64,000 nucleotides of DNA from positions 39,754-103,753 of the forward strand of contig DASTGN010000005.1 in NCBI GenBank assembly GCA_035719105.1. The letters run 5' to 3'. The notes beneath the pieces were generated by a model. It saw only the letters and a program-made list of their open reading frames with translations, was not told the DNA's origin and made no database searches. This document shows positions 1-9,689 of this stretch, in pieces. How positions within the stretch are numbered: the stretch's first letter is position 1; the number at the start of each line of letters is the position of its first letter. A program made the position numbers and the translations under genes. Source of the DNA: UBA8389 sp035719105. Its GTDB lineage: Bacteria > Bacteroidota > Bacteroidia > Bacteroidales > UBA1402.

Positions 1-1
1 T

Positions 2-3000
2 AAAGATGAGATCGTTGTTATTGAAAAAAAACGAGCAAGTAATCATAATACTGTTGGAAAAATACTTTATGTTAAAAAAGTTGATTACTCGAACGAACTT
101 TCTTCAAGTGATATAAAAATTGTTGATCCATTGTCTATTAACATTGGAAGTGATCCAAAAAGAATATTCATTTTCGATTTTGACAATGATGGCCTTAAAG
201 ATATTTTGCTTGTTACAACAGAAAAGGTAATTGTTTTAAAGAACCAAGGTGGAAGTTTGATTGCTAGTAATGATGGAGTTCTACATGTGACTTTTGGCAT
301 TGGTGCTGTTTCTACAGCATTCAATTCTAATGATTATAGTGTCATAAAACCAGGCGATTTCAACGGTGATGGATTAATGGATTTTCTATTGAACGAACAT
401 TGTAACAATGTTTGGAAAATAGCGTTGAACAATGGTACTGGATTTTTAACTCCTACTGTAATTAGTAATATGGCAGCCATAGAAGAAGAATACACCCAAA
501 AAAATGATGATAAGGATGACTGTATTATCGTGGATTTGAATCATGACGGGAAATCGGATGTTGTACTTGTAGATGCTGTTTATTCCTATCAACACAATAT
601 TTGGGGTGAAAAATGGGGAGATTATGAACATACCAATATCAATTGGTATACATCCACTGGCAATGGTTTTACTAACGTCAAGTCAATTACAATACATGAT
701 GAGACATATTTAAATAATACTCACAATACAGTGGGTGATTTTAATGCAGATGGAAATGGGGAACTTTTTTCTTTTGATTCAAATTTATATACGGGCGTAG
801 ATACGATTAATGCCGGAAGAATCTACTATTACAATACGAACCATAATGCAAATAAGATAACCTGCATTACTGATGGATTTTACAATTTGACACGAATCGA
901 TTATCAGTTTCTTCCATATACATCGGATCGTTTTAGCTCTAGTAACTTTTATTCTATTGGCACTAGTTCGACTTATCCGATATCTGACTTGCAAGTTCCT
1001 TTTTCGTGCATAAATCGCGTAATAACACCAAATGGAATAGGTGGTAACTCAACAACCAGTTATACCTATTCTGGTTTAAAATCTCATTCATACAAAGGTA
1101 TACTTGGTTTTTCTTCTATTATTGCCACAAATGCGCTCAATGACATTAAAACAATATCAATCACAGAGTTTGATCAAAATTTATATTTACCTTCTAAACA
1201 AACCAATGAGAATTATTCCCTAAGTCAGAACTTCAAGATATCAAAAAGCGAAACAGCCATTTCAAACAGCAAGAATAACGGTGTTTTCAACTCACAACTT
1301 ACTCAAACAATAGAAAATAATTACCTAACGAACAATATAAAAACCACAGATTATCTAACATACGATGCATGGGGAAACCCAACCCACATACGTACAACCA
1401 TTGGGAATGATGCCGACAAATTGATTGCAGACTATAACGAAACGTTCGGTATATTTGGATCATGGTGTCCAAATAAGACTGTAACATCTACATCAACCTT
1501 TCAAACAGGCAGCGAAATTTTGTCCAAGAATACATCATTCGACTACGACACCAAGGGAAACTTGACCAAAAACATATCGGATCTGAATGATGTCAATCAA
1601 TTAACAACTGAGTACATGACGTTTGATGTATATGGCAATCCCACTGTAATTAAGAAGACCGCCAATGGGAACACAAGAACTTCTAGTGTAACTTATAATT
1701 TCGGACGGTTCATTTCTGGAAAAACTGATGAGCTCGGCCAAATAACAACCTATGATTGGGATGCGATCACGAATCTACTTAAAAGTGAAACCAATAGATT
1801 GGGCAAAACCGAATACTCCTATAACAGCCAGGGGCAACTTGTTGAAACAAAATACCCCGACGGCAAACGTGCAGCGAAGGTGTTCCAATGGGCCGGAATC
1901 GGCAATTCTTGTGGCGCCAAGTATTTCACCTATAGCGAAGCATCCGGTTCCGGTCCTGCTTATGTTTGGTACGACGCACTTGGGCGTGAGTTGGTAAGTG
2001 AATCATTTGGCCTGAACAACCAGAAAATTACCGTGTTTAAGGAATACCTTGCAAATGGCAACTTATTTCGTATATCCGATCCAACATTCGGATCGTCTGC
2101 CCAAACCTGGGCTGCCACATACGTATATGACCCATACGGACGGACTAGTACCATTACAACCCATAATGGTACTACGACTTCAACCTATACGGGACGTATG
2201 AAAACGGTAACCTCGCCATCCGGCACAATCGAACAAAACCTGAAATCAAGTGGATTATTAGACTATACGATACAGAATGGTAAAAAAGTATCCTTTACCT
2301 ATTATCCCTCTGGTTTGACAAAGACTTCTACCCCGGATGGCGGGTTATCCATTACGACTGAATACGACCCTCAAGGACACCGGACCAAGCTGATTGACCC
2401 GGATGCAGGGACGATAGAATCGCTTTACAATGGATTTGGTGAACTTGTTTGGACAAAACAATTGATGCATAATGGAACACTTATCGTAGCGACTAACAAC
2501 TATGCGCCAACTACAGGGCAGCTCCAGAACATCGAAAGAAATGGAGAAACCACAACCTATCATTATGATAATTTAAACCGACTGGATAAAATTGAAATCG
2601 CCGGCAAACACACGCAATCATATACCTATGACAGCTTTGACCGTGTTACTCTAAGTACAGAATACGTTAATGACAAATCATTTACTAGTGAAACAGTTTA
2701 TGATGCACTTGGCAGAGAGAAGCGGCATAAATACCCATCTGGTTATTGGACGTTCAACATCTACGACAGTAATGGAGTATTGACAGAAGTAAAAGACGAC
2801 AACAACCGCTCCATTTGGAAACCCCTGGAAGGCAATGCACGGGGTCAGCTCACCAAGATAAGTCGCGGAGGAAAAGAAACAACATTTGGCTTCGACGACA
2901 GGGGTTTGCCCACTTCAATCGTTTCACCCGGCATTATTAACATGGCAGGCACTTTCAATATGAAAGGCAACCTTGAATATCGGCAGGATCTGCTGACAAA

Positions 3001-4618
3001 CCAAAAAGAAGTATTTGATTACGATGCCTTGAATCGACTGACCTGTTGGGATGTTTTCCAAAACAATGGGACAATACCCGTAAAAGAGAACAATCAATCA
3101 TATGATGAAAGCGGTAACATCAGCCTTAAGAAAGATCTGGAATTTTTTGAGATGAAATACGGTGCAAGCGGCAGACCCCATGCTTTGGACTCCATTCTGG
3201 GCAAGCCGGACGCTATCCCCTATTCAACATTGAATGTCACATACACCGACTTCAATAAAATAGCGAACTTAAGTGAGGCAGATAAATCCTACACACTCAC
3301 TTATGGCGTTGACGACCAACGTCGCAAATCAGTATACCAAGTTGGGGGCGTGACTAAACTCACCCGCTACTATTTGGGCGATTACGAAGAAGAGGAAGAC
3401 GAAAGCAACAACGTTAGGAAAATTCATTATCTTAGCGGCGGAGCAGTACTCATCCAGAACTACGGTAAAGACAGTCTTTTGTACGGATATTCTGACTACC
3501 AGGGTTCTTTGATAGCATTGACAGACGAAAATGGCACAGTCGTAGAGAAGTACGCCTACGACCCTTGGGGCAATCGACGCGATCCGGCAGACTGGACAGC
3601 CAAGGACACTAGAACCAACTGGACGCTAAACCGGGGATACACCGGACATGAGCATCTGGATGCATTTGCCATCATCAACATGAACGGACGAGTCTACGAT
3701 CCGATAACTGGGATGTTCTTCAGTCCGGATCCACAGTTGCAGGATCCAGGCAACTGGATAAACTACAACAGATATGGGTATTGCTACAACAATCCGCTGG
3801 TTTATTCGGATCCAAGTGGGGAGTGGATTCATATTTTGGGTGGTGCCATAATTGGTGGTGTAATAAACTGGGGAATACATGGCTTTCAGTTTAACAAAGA
3901 TGGCTTGATAGCCTTTGGAATTGGAGCTTTAGCAGGCGGATTGGGAGCTGCAACAGGAGGAGCTGCTTTTATTGCAGCAGGTGGAACAGCCGCTGGAGGG
4001 GGTGGCTTCGTTGCTGGAGCAATCGGTAGTGGTGTTGGATACATCTATAATTCAACCATTCAAAGCGCAGGTAATTTTGCGTATTTTGGAGATCCGATAC
4101 CTACAGGCAAGGATTTTGTTATGGGACTAGGAGTCTCTATGCTAACAGGAGGTGTTCTACAAGGATTTAATGCAAAATTTAATAACCGTGATTTTTGGAG
4201 TGGGACAGAGTCACAACTTTCAAGAGGGGGTTTAGAATTAACTCCAATACAACCAAAACCTTTTAAATATGAAGAACTTCCCATTGAACTTCCCGAACAA
4301 TTATCTCATTATACACCTAATAACCCAAAAGGATGGACGCAATTAGGTACAGTTGAAGGTGATCCGATATGGCTAACACCAAATAGTGAACTAAGTAGCA
4401 CAGAAGCTCTCCAACAACTATCGTTAAAAAACACACCCAACTGGAGAATTGATATTTCGACGACTGAACCAGGTTTTGATCCTTCGAAAATAATGTATAT
4501 TAACACAAGAATTGATCCTCATTATGGTCAACCTGGCAGCAATAATATTGAAGTAATTTATAGGGGAATAATTGATCTTCAAAAACTAAAAGTTCATATT
4601 TATAAATTACCATTTTAA
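2..4618 (+). CDS. RHS/YD-repeat protein with polymorphic C-terminal tail (5' end outside window)
   Basis: The frame is open from the first bases, so the N-terminus lies left of the window; the TTG at 131 is not a convincing start. The first part has several FG-GAP/VCBS-like calcium-loop motifs (DFDNDGLKD, DFNGDGLMDF, DLNHDGKSD, DFNADGNGEL). A long series of YD repeats follows, then the RHS core (GRVYDPITGMFFSPDP, NRYGYCYNNP, YSDPSGEW, ending near 3830). After it comes a unique tail of about 270 residues: a glycine/alanine-rich hydrophobic stretch (about 3840-4060), a linker, and about 110 residues starting near SHYTPNNPKGW. This is the architecture of RHS polymorphic toxins, in which the core forms a shell and the tail is the toxic domain. 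The HYT and IWLTP pieces recall ADP-ribosyltransferase-like toxin domains, but that is a guess. Probably exported; a candidate immunity gene follows. Confidence 0.85.
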   Translation, partial: KDEIVVIEKKRASNHNTVGKILYVKKVDYSNELSSSDIKIVDPLSINIGSDPKRIFIFDFDNDGLKDILLVTTEKVIVLKNQGGSLIASNDGVLHVTFGIGAVSTAFNSNDYSVIKPGDFNGDGLMDFLLNEHCNNVWKIALNNGTGFLTPTVISNMAAIEEEYTQKNDDKDDCIIVDLNHDGKSDVVLVDAVYSYQHNIWGEKWGDYEHTNINWYTSTGNGFTNVKSITIHDETYLNNTHNTVGDFNADGNGELFSFDSNLYTGVDTINAGRIYYYNTNHNANKITCITDGFYNLTRIDYQFLPYTSDRFSSSNFYSIGTSSTYPISDLQVPFSCINRVITPNGIGGNSTTSYTYSGLKSHSYKGILGFSSIIATNALNDIKTISITEFDQNLYLPSKQTNENYSLSQNFKISKSETAISNSKNNGVFNSQLTQTIENNYLTNNIKTTDYLTYDAWGNPTHIRTTIGNDADKLIADYNETFGIFGSWCPNKTVTSTSTFQTGSEILSKNTSFDYDTKGNLTKNISDLNDVNQLTTEYMTFDVYGNPTVIKKTANGNTRTSSVTYNFGRFISGKTDELGQITTYDWDAITNLLKSETNRLGKTEYSYNSQGQLVETKYPDGKRAAKVFQWAGIGNSCGAKYFTYSEASGSGPAYVWYDALGRELVSESFGLNNQKITVFKEYLANGNLFRISDPTFGSSAQTWAATYVYDPYGRTSTITTHNGTTTSTYTGRMKTVTSPSGTIEQNLKSSGLLDYTIQNGKKVSFTYYPSGLTKTSTPDGGLSITTEYDPQGHRTKLIDPDAGTIESLYNGFGELVWTKQLMHNGTLIVATNNYAPTTGQLQNIERNGETTTYHYDNLNRLDKIEIAGKHTQSYTYDSFDRVTLSTEYVNDKSFTSETVYDALGREKRHKYPSGYWTFNIYDSNGVLTEVKDDNNRSIWKPLEGNARGQLTKISRGGKETTFGFDDRGLPTSIVSPGIINMAGTFNMKGNLEYRQDLLTNQKEVFDYDALNRLTCWDVFQNNGTIPVKENNQSYDESGNISLKKDLEFFEMKYGASGRPHALDSILGKPDAIPYSTLNVTYTDFNKIANLSEADKSYTLTYGVDDQRRKSVYQVGGVTKLTRYYLGDYEEEEDESNNVRKIHYLSGGAVLIQNYGKDSLLYGYSDYQGSLIALTDENGTVVEKYAYDPWGNRRDPADWTAKDTRTNWTLNRGYTGHEHLDAFAIINMNGRVYDPITGMFFSPDPQLQDPGNWINYNRYGYCYNNPLVYSDPSGEWIHILGGAIIGGVINWGIHGFQFNKDGLIAFGIGALAGGLGAATGGAAFIAAGGTAAGGGGFVAGAIGSGVGYIYNSTIQSAGNFAYFGDPIPTGKDFVMGLGVSMLTGGVLQGFNAKFNNRDFWSGTESQLSRGGLELTPIQPKPFKYEELPIELPEQLSHYTPNNPKGWTQLGTVEGDPIWLTPNSELSSTEALQQLSLKNTPNWRIDISTTEPGFDPSKIMYINTRIDPHYGQPGSNNIEVIYRGIIDLQKLKVHIYKLPF

Positions 4619-4630
4619 ATACCTAAGCAC

Positions 4631-5347
4631 ATGAAGATAAATGAGATAGAAACAAAAATCGATGAAATTCATTCAAAGTTTGCAAAAGAGAAAGATGGTG
4701 GAGAAGCTTTTATTTCTGAATTGTCCAAAGAGTTTAAACAGTACTCATTTATTGATAAGCAAACAATTGATGACTTTTTAATTAGTAAAATCACTGAAAA
4801 TACATCTACCTATAAATCAATGGTTCTACCATTAATAGTTGAAATGGAGGCCTTCGAATTAGCTCCTAGAATCTTTGAAGCATATTCATGTAATTCTAAA
4901 GATGAAAATGCTGATTGGGAGTTTAAAGTAATATCTACTCTTTTTATCTTAAAATATAAGGAGCCTCAAGAATACTATTTTAACATTATAAAAAAATACA
5001 TCACTTCTAAAAATGATCAGCGCACCGCTTTTATTCTTAGTGTTTTGTATTGTTATGTTAATTCGGAAAGGGCCATAGATTTTCTATCTGATTATTTTTG
5101 TAAGCACCTTGTCAGCCATAATTCTGAGATGCTTGATTTTTTACAAAGTAGAATTGGTTTTCTGATCTATCATTTTTCGACCTCACCTAATAATTATTTG
5201 ACTCGGTTAATCCAAAAAACTGGAAGTATAAATAAATTATCTGGAAAACTTTTAGAAGAAATTGTGCAAAAGTCTTCAATTCAAAACAGTGATTATGAAA
5301 ATAATTATATTGAGAATAACCTCATATATTTAGTCGACCCTGAATAA
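4631..5347 (+). CDS. Hypothetical protein, candidate immunity protein for the RHS tail
   Basis: A 238-residue soluble protein with no signal peptide or membrane segment. It starts 12 bp after the RHS stop codon, so the two are probably co-transcribed. It looks alpha-helical throughout, with an acidic and lysine-rich N-terminal 60 residues, and I do not recognise the family. Its AT-rich composition matches the RHS tail rather than the core genes that follow. Position directly behind a polymorphic toxin tail is where immunity genes sit, and that is the only basis for the role suggested here. Confidence 0.6.
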   Translation: MKINEIETKIDEIHSKFAKEKDGGEAFISELSKEFKQYSFIDKQTIDDFLISKITENTSTYKSMVLPLIVEMEAFELAPRIFEAYSCNSKDENADWEFKVISTLFILKYKEPQEYYFNIIKKYITSKNDQRTAFILSVLYCYVNSERAIDFLSDYFCKHLVSHNSEMLDFLQSRIGFLIYHFSTSPNNYLTRLIQKTGSINKLSGKLLEEIVQKSSIQNSDYENNYIENNLIYLVDPE

Positions 5348-5588
5348 GCATTTACAGACAGCTATATCAGCAATAAATAGTACAATTTCACCAATATTGC
5401 CAGGTAAAAAAGGCTATATCGCTCTGTCATCATCACTTTGTGTCCAAATTTTTGGGTGGTAACTCGCAGAGACAAAATTTTTGTGCCAGGGGCGCGCTGC
5501 AGACCAGTCCCGATCGACTGAATCCCCGGACCTCACACATCGCAGCCGAAGCACGCCCCAGGCGTTGCACAAACCTCTTAAAACAAAA
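5348..5588. other. Intergenic region between the RHS/immunity pair and rng
   Basis: No gene is supported here. The first 100 bases are AT-rich like the RHS tail. The stretch from about 5450 to 5575 is clearly GC-richer. Small open frames on both strands lack ribosome binding sites and family features. It could be a remnant of an older gene at the edge of the RHS island. Confidence 0.4.
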
Positions 5589-5623
5589 AATCCGAAACAC
5601 CCTTCCCCCAGGCATTTCGGATT
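5589..5623 (-). terminator. Rho-independent terminator of rng
   Basis: AATCCGAAA and TTTCGGATT form a 9-bp stem 33 bases beyond the rng stop. Read on the minus strand the stem is followed by a T-rich run (TTTTTTGTTTT). Confidence 0.7.
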
Positions 5624-5656
5624 CTTTCTATAAAGATTTCAGAAGCCCGAAGCCTC

Positions 5657-7225
5657 CTACTTGATTTCCATTTCTTCCTTCATGTCAATCTCGTTGCCTT
5701 TGGCATCGTAGAATTGGTACTGGAGGTAGGTCAGATTCTGTACAGGCATGACACTCAAGCCAAATCCGTACTTTCTGCGCCACTTCCATTCGAGGGAGAA
5801 CAAGCCGCCCCTTTTTATATAAGCTGCGACGTAAGGATGAACGCGTAAGGTGTATTTCTTCACTTTCAGCTTTCCGGTCAAAATGCTGATTTTTCCTTCC
5901 AGTTTGTCTGTAAACAAAATCGATGGTTGGATTTCGCCTTTTCCGAAACAAGTCGGACACGTCTCATTGGTTTCAATGAACGTTTGAGGACGAACCCGTT
6001 GACGGGTAATCTGCATCAATCCAAATTTGGACAAAGGCAAGATGTTGTGTTTAGCTCTGTCGTTGGCCATTTTTTCCCGAAGCCGATCATAAACTTTCTG
6101 ACGGTGTTCGCCGTCCTGAAGATCGATGAAATCGACCACGATGATACCGCCCATATCCCTCAACCGAAGTTGACGTGCCACTTCGTCCGCTGCTGCCATA
6201 TTAACGTCCAGCGCGTTGTCTTCCTGACCTTTAGAAGCCTTGGAACGGTTACCGCTGTTCACGTCAATAACGTGCAAAGCCTCCGTATGCTCAATAATCA
6301 GGTAAGCGCCACTCTTGAAAGAAACCGTTTTCCCAAAAGCCGACTTGATTTGTTTGGTCACACCAAACGTGTCGTAAATGGGTAACTTTTCCTTGTAGAG
6401 TTTGACGATGTCTGCTTTTTCCGGCATGATCAACTGAACATAATCCCGGATTTCTTCGTATGCCTGTGGATTGTTCACATGGATGTGCTGGAATGAAGCA
6501 CTGAGGATATCCCGCAGAATAACTACGGTACGGCTGGTTTCTTCGAAGATGAGCGAAGGAGCTTTTGCTTTTGCAAGCTTAGCCAGCACTTCATCCCAAC
6601 GTTTGAGCAACACTTTGAGTTCGCTATCTAATTCGGCCACCCGCTTTTCTTCGGCCACCGTACGAACGATGACTCCGAAGTTCCTGGGAGTGATGCTTTG
6701 AAGAAGCTGCTTGAGGCGTACACGTTCTTCGGCCGATTTGATTTTGGTGGATACCGAAATCTTGTCCGAGAACGGAATCAAGACTAAGAAGCGGCCGGCG
6801 ATGGAAATTTCCGACGTGAGTCGCGGTCCTTTCGTCGATATCGGTTCCTTGGCAATCTGCACCAAAATATCCTGGCCAGGTTTCAAGACGTCAGCGATGG
6901 TTCCTTCCTTGGGAATTTCTGGGAGCAATTGAAACTTGCTCAACAGATGCTGCTTATTCTTGTTGGAAACCACGTTTTTTGTGTACGTGTTCAGCGAATT
7001 GAATTGGTTTCCCAAATCCAAATAGTGAAGAAATGCATCCTTTTCATATCCTACGTCCACGAAGGCGGCATTCAGGCCAGGCATCAATTTGTGCACGCGG
7101 CCAAGGTAGATGTCACCCACCGAAAAAGAGACACTGTTGGTTTCCTGTTGGAACTCAACCAGGCTCTTATCCTCGAGTATCGCAATGGATACTTCCTTAG
7201 GCTGTACATCCACGACAATTTCCAT
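5657..7225 (-). CDS. rng: Ribonuclease E/G family endoribonuclease
   Basis: 522 residues, the usual length of RNase G-type proteins in Bacteroidota. The N-terminus (MEIVVDVQPKEVSIAILED) leads into an S1-like segment around residues 35-125 (GDIYLGRVHKLMPGLNAAFV). The catalytic region has the acidic motifs HVIDVNSGN and GGIIVVDFIDLQD that bind magnesium, and a zinc-link CPTCFGKG near residue 440. The enzyme cleaves single-stranded AU-rich RNA in rRNA maturation and mRNA decay. It lies downstream of HU and the small basic protein but is separated from them by a terminator, so it probably has its own promoter. Confidence 0.95.
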   Translation of the reverse strand: MEIVVDVQPKEVSIAILEDKSLVEFQQETNSVSFSVGDIYLGRVHKLMPGLNAAFVDVGYEKDAFLHYLDLGNQFNSLNTYTKNVVSNKNKQHLLSKFQLLPEIPKEGTIADVLKPGQDILVQIAKEPISTKGPRLTSEISIAGRFLVLIPFSDKISVSTKIKSAEERVRLKQLLQSITPRNFGVIVRTVAEEKRVAELDSELKVLLKRWDEVLAKLAKAKAPSLIFEETSRTVVILRDILSASFQHIHVNNPQAYEEIRDYVQLIMPEKADIVKLYKEKLPIYDTFGVTKQIKSAFGKTVSFKSGAYLIIEHTEALHVIDVNSGNRSKASKGQEDNALDVNMAAADEVARQLRLRDMGGIIVVDFIDLQDGEHRQKVYDRLREKMANDRAKHNILPLSKFGLMQITRQRVRPQTFIETNETCPTCFGKGEIQPSILFTDKLEGKISILTGKLKVKKYTLRVHPYVAAYIKRGGLFSLEWKWRRKYGFGLSVMPVQNLTYLQYQFYDAKGNEIDMKEEMEIK

Positions 7226-7342
7226 TGTCCCTTTCGTAGTTGTTTCGATAAATCAGATGTATTAAAATCGTCGAGCAGAAGTGGGGGTTTACCCGGGTGG
7301 GGAATGTACCGGTTTCAGCCCTTTTCTGCTGTCAGACAGGTA

Positions 7343-7398
7343 ATTAAAAAAACAAAGAACAAACCCTAAGACTGAAAAGTACTTGGATTTGTTCTTGC
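7343..7398 (-). terminator. Terminator after the HU / small basic protein unit
   Basis: On the minus strand AAGAACAAATCCAAG pairs with CTTAGGGTTTGTTCTT, followed by TGTTTTTTTAA. It lies 30 bases beyond the stop of the 30-residue gene and before rng. Confidence 0.7.
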
Positions 7399-7428
7399 AT
7401 TCTTTGAGTTTATTATAACACGAGAAGA

Positions 7429-7521
7429 TTACTTTTTCTTCTTATGTCTATTCTTTTTTAGGCGTTTTTTACGCTTGTGCGTGGCCATCTTGTGACCTTT
7501 TCTTTTCTTTCCGCTTGGCAT
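7429..7521 (-). CDS. AURKAIP1/COX24-type small basic protein
   Basis: A 30-codon gene whose product begins MPSGKKRKGHKMATHKRKKR and ends NRHKKKK. More than half of the residues are Lys, Arg or His. It matches the tiny AURKAIP1/COX24-domain proteins encoded next to HU or ribosome genes throughout Bacteroidota, which are related to a small-subunit ribosomal protein of mitochondria. It most likely binds rRNA; that role is inferred from the family. It lies 26 bp downstream of HU in the same orientation. Confidence 0.85.
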   Translation of the reverse strand: MPSGKKRKGHKMATHKRKKRLKKNRHKKKK

Positions 7522-7547
7522 TTTCTGGATAATTTTTTACTGAAAAC

Positions 7548-7823
7548 TTATTTTTTCACTTCGCTTACGAAAGTCTTTGCAGGCTTGAAGGAAGGAATGT
7601 TGTGTTCGGGGATGATGATAGTCGTATTCTTAGAGATGTTACGAGCAGTCTTTTGAGCACGTTTTTTAACTATGAAGCTACCAAAGCCTCTCAAATACAC
7701 GTTTTCTTCTTTAACCAATGATTCTTTGACTACGTCCATGAACGTTTCAACACTTGACAATACAGTTACTTTGTCAACGCCCGTTCTCTTGGAAATTTCG
7801 TTTACGATGTCGGCTTTAGTCAT
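7548..7823 (-). CDS. hup: DNA-binding protein HU
   Basis: 91 residues, the standard HU/IHF length. The N-terminal helices MTKADIVNEISKRTGV, the arm-base motif GFGSFIVKKRAQKTARN and the C-terminal FKPAKTF are all typical. It binds and bends DNA as a dimer in the nucleoid. The small basic-protein gene follows 26 bp downstream, and mutY is divergent. The promoter lies about 130 bp upstream, giving a long leader. Confidence 0.95.
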   Translation of the reverse strand: MTKADIVNEISKRTGVDKVTVLSSVETFMDVVKESLVKEENVYLRGFGSFIVKKRAQKTARNISKNTTIIIPEHNIPSFKPAKTFVSEVKK

Positions 7824-7952
7824 CTCGATAATATTTTATAGGTTATACAATAGGTTTCGAATTAAATTCAGTCGTTTCTCATGACTCGTCATAGTCAATG
7901 TAAACATTGCCTCTGCGCTCGCTACTCAAAACGGTAGTAATTTTTTGGCTTG

Positions 7953-7960
7953 CAAATATA
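7953..7960 (-). promoter_or_regulatory. Probable -7 box of the HU promoter
   Basis: TATATTTG on the minus strand fits the Bacteroidota consensus TAnnTTTG. The expected -33 position holds only an A/T-rich tract, so the match is partial. Confidence 0.45.
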
Positions 7961-8035
7961 TAGGTTTCTTTTCTTTAAAAAAAACTTTCTGTGTGGATTT
8001 TTGTGATTTTTTGAAAATTTGGCGTTCTTTGTGGT

Positions 8036-9103
8036 ATGAATTCATTATCAGGCATTTCCATCCTCTCAACTTTGCTTTCGGAATGGTATGAAGTGCATCA
8101 AAGGGACCTCCCCTGGAGACGAAATCCAGAGCCCTATCCGGTGTGGATTTCTGAAATTATTTTACAACAAACCAGAGTGGAGCAAGGACTTCCTTATTAT
8201 GAATCCATTTTAGCTCGATTTCCCGATGTCAAAAGCTTGGCCGAAGCCCCTCTGGATGATCTGTTGAAACAATGGCAAGGTTTGGGGTATTACAGCCGAG
8301 CCCGAAACATGCATCTAGCTGCAAAACAGATTGTTAATGAATTCGGAGGTCAATTTCCCAAGAATTACGAAACCCTGTTGAAATTGAAAGGTGTGGGTGA
8401 TTACACTGCTGCTGCGATTGCCTCCATTGTTTATGGAGAGCCGAAAGCGGTCGTCGACGGCAACGTTTATCGGGTGCTGGCAAGGCTTTTCAACATCGAT
8501 ACGCCCATCAATTCCAGTGAAGGCAAGCGGATTTTTGCAAAATTGGCAACAGAAATTCTTGACAGGGAGCATCCAGCCAACCACAATCAAGCCATTATGG
8601 AATTTGGAGCCTTGCATTGTGTTCCAGTGCGACCCAATTGCGCAACATGTACGTTAGCCGTCCATTGTTTAGGTCTTGCTGCCGGTCGTGTGGCTGAATT
8701 ACCTGTAAAATCGCGTGGCGCCACCAAACAGGAACGGTATTTTTGGTACTTCGTTCCAACCGACGGAAAACATACCTGGTTGCAACAACGGCTCAAAAAA
8801 GATATTTGGCAAAACTTATGGGAGTTTCCCCTCCTTGAGCCCCTGGAAAATCAAACCTTGGAGAAGATGCTTCAAGATCCACAATTGAAAGTCTGGTTCA
8901 AAGAACATTATGCAGTTGGTAATCCACTTCATTTCAAGCACATACTAAGCCACCGGGTAATTCACGCAACCTTTTTACCCATACAAATACCGTCCACAAC
9001 ACTGGTTCCAGAAGCCTGGACTAAGGTTTCGGTACACCAAATAGACTCCTTCGCCATTTCAAAAATGACGGAAGCCTTTCTTCATAAATATACTTTTATT
9101 TAA
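8036..9103 (+). CDS. mutY: A/G-specific adenine DNA glycosylase
   Basis: 355 residues. The N-terminal catalytic domain has WISEIILQQTRVEQGLPYY, the helix-hairpin-helix LKGVGDYTAAAIASIVYGE with the catalytic aspartate in VVDGNVYRV, and the 4Fe-4S cysteine cluster CVPVRPNCATCTLAVHC. The C-terminal NUDIX-like domain (from about residue 230) recognises 8-oxoguanine. MutY removes adenine mispaired with 8-oxoguanine. It lies upstream of ssb in the same direction, but ssb has its own promoter. Confidence 0.96.
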   Translation: MNSLSGISILSTLLSEWYEVHQRDLPWRRNPEPYPVWISEIILQQTRVEQGLPYYESILARFPDVKSLAEAPLDDLLKQWQGLGYYSRARNMHLAAKQIVNEFGGQFPKNYETLLKLKGVGDYTAAAIASIVYGEPKAVVDGNVYRVLARLFNIDTPINSSEGKRIFAKLATEILDREHPANHNQAIMEFGALHCVPVRPNCATCTLAVHCLGLAAGRVAELPVKSRGATKQERYFWYFVPTDGKHTWLQQRLKKDIWQNLWEFPLLEPLENQTLEKMLQDPQLKVWFKEHYAVGNPLHFKHILSHRVIHATFLPIQIPSTTLVPEAWTKVSVHQIDSFAISKMTEAFLHKYTFI

Positions 9104-9127
9104 TATTTCGTTAATTATTATTAAACT

Positions 9128-9159
9128 TTTGGTAAGGCAGGTTTTTATACTTACATTTG
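9128..9159 (+). promoter_or_regulatory. ssb promoter
   Basis: TTTG (9128-9131), a 20-bp spacer and TACATTTG (9152-9159) match the Bacteroidota TTTG/TAnnTTTG promoter. It would give an ssb leader of about 80 nt. Confidence 0.7.
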
Positions 9160-9244
9160 AATCCTGAACCAAAAAGATGCGCACTTCAAGGTTCGAAATC
9201 ATGCGAATACCATACCCCGATTAGTCAATAAAAAAACCAAAAAA

Positions 9245-9673
9245 ATGTCAGTCAACAAAGCAATTTTAGTGGGCAATGTAGGAAAAGATCCGGAAGTCCG
9301 CTACTTAGACAGTGGTGTAGCCGTAGCCACCATCACCTTAGCCACAACCGAACGCGGTTACACCCTGGCCAACGGCACGACCGTACCCGACCGCACCGAA
9401 TGGCACAACATCGTCGCCTGGAGAGGTTTGGCCGAAATAGCCGAGAAGTATATCAAGAAAGGCAGTCAAATCTATGTGGAAGGCAAAATCACCACCCGCA
9501 AATGGGAAAAAGACGGAATAGCTCGTTATAGCACTGAAATTGTGGCTGATAGCATTGAGTTGTTGGGCAAACGTCCCGAAGGTGCTACCTCAGAATCCCA
9601 CGCTCCCGCACCCAAAGCATCGTCCGCTGAAGCCCCTGCATCAACTGAAAGTTCAGACGATTTACCATTCTAA
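9245..9673 (+). CDS. ssb: Single-stranded DNA-binding protein
   Basis: 142 residues. The OB fold starts MSVNKAILVGNVGKDPEVRY and includes WHNIVAWRGLAEIAEKYIKKG and the strand QIYVEGKITTRKW. A flexible Ala/Ser/Pro-rich linker follows, and the acidic tip SSDDLPF recruits partner proteins. It coats single-stranded DNA in replication and repair. A strong promoter lies 90 bp upstream and a perfect hairpin lies just after the stop. Confidence 0.96.
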   Translation: MSVNKAILVGNVGKDPEVRYLDSGVAVATITLATTERGYTLANGTTVPDRTEWHNIVAWRGLAEIAEKYIKKGSQIYVEGKITTRKWEKDGIARYSTEIVADSIELLGKRPEGATSESHAPAPKASSAEAPASTESSDDLPF

Positions 9674-9689
9674 ACAAACTCTGTGAAAA

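Noticed and set aside
5440..5664. Small frames on both strands after the RHS locus
   Set aside because: No ribosome binding site, opposite frames cover the same bases, and one runs through the rng terminator.
5927..7369. Plus-strand frames opposite rng
   Set aside because: RNase G motifs on the minus strand leave no room for another gene.
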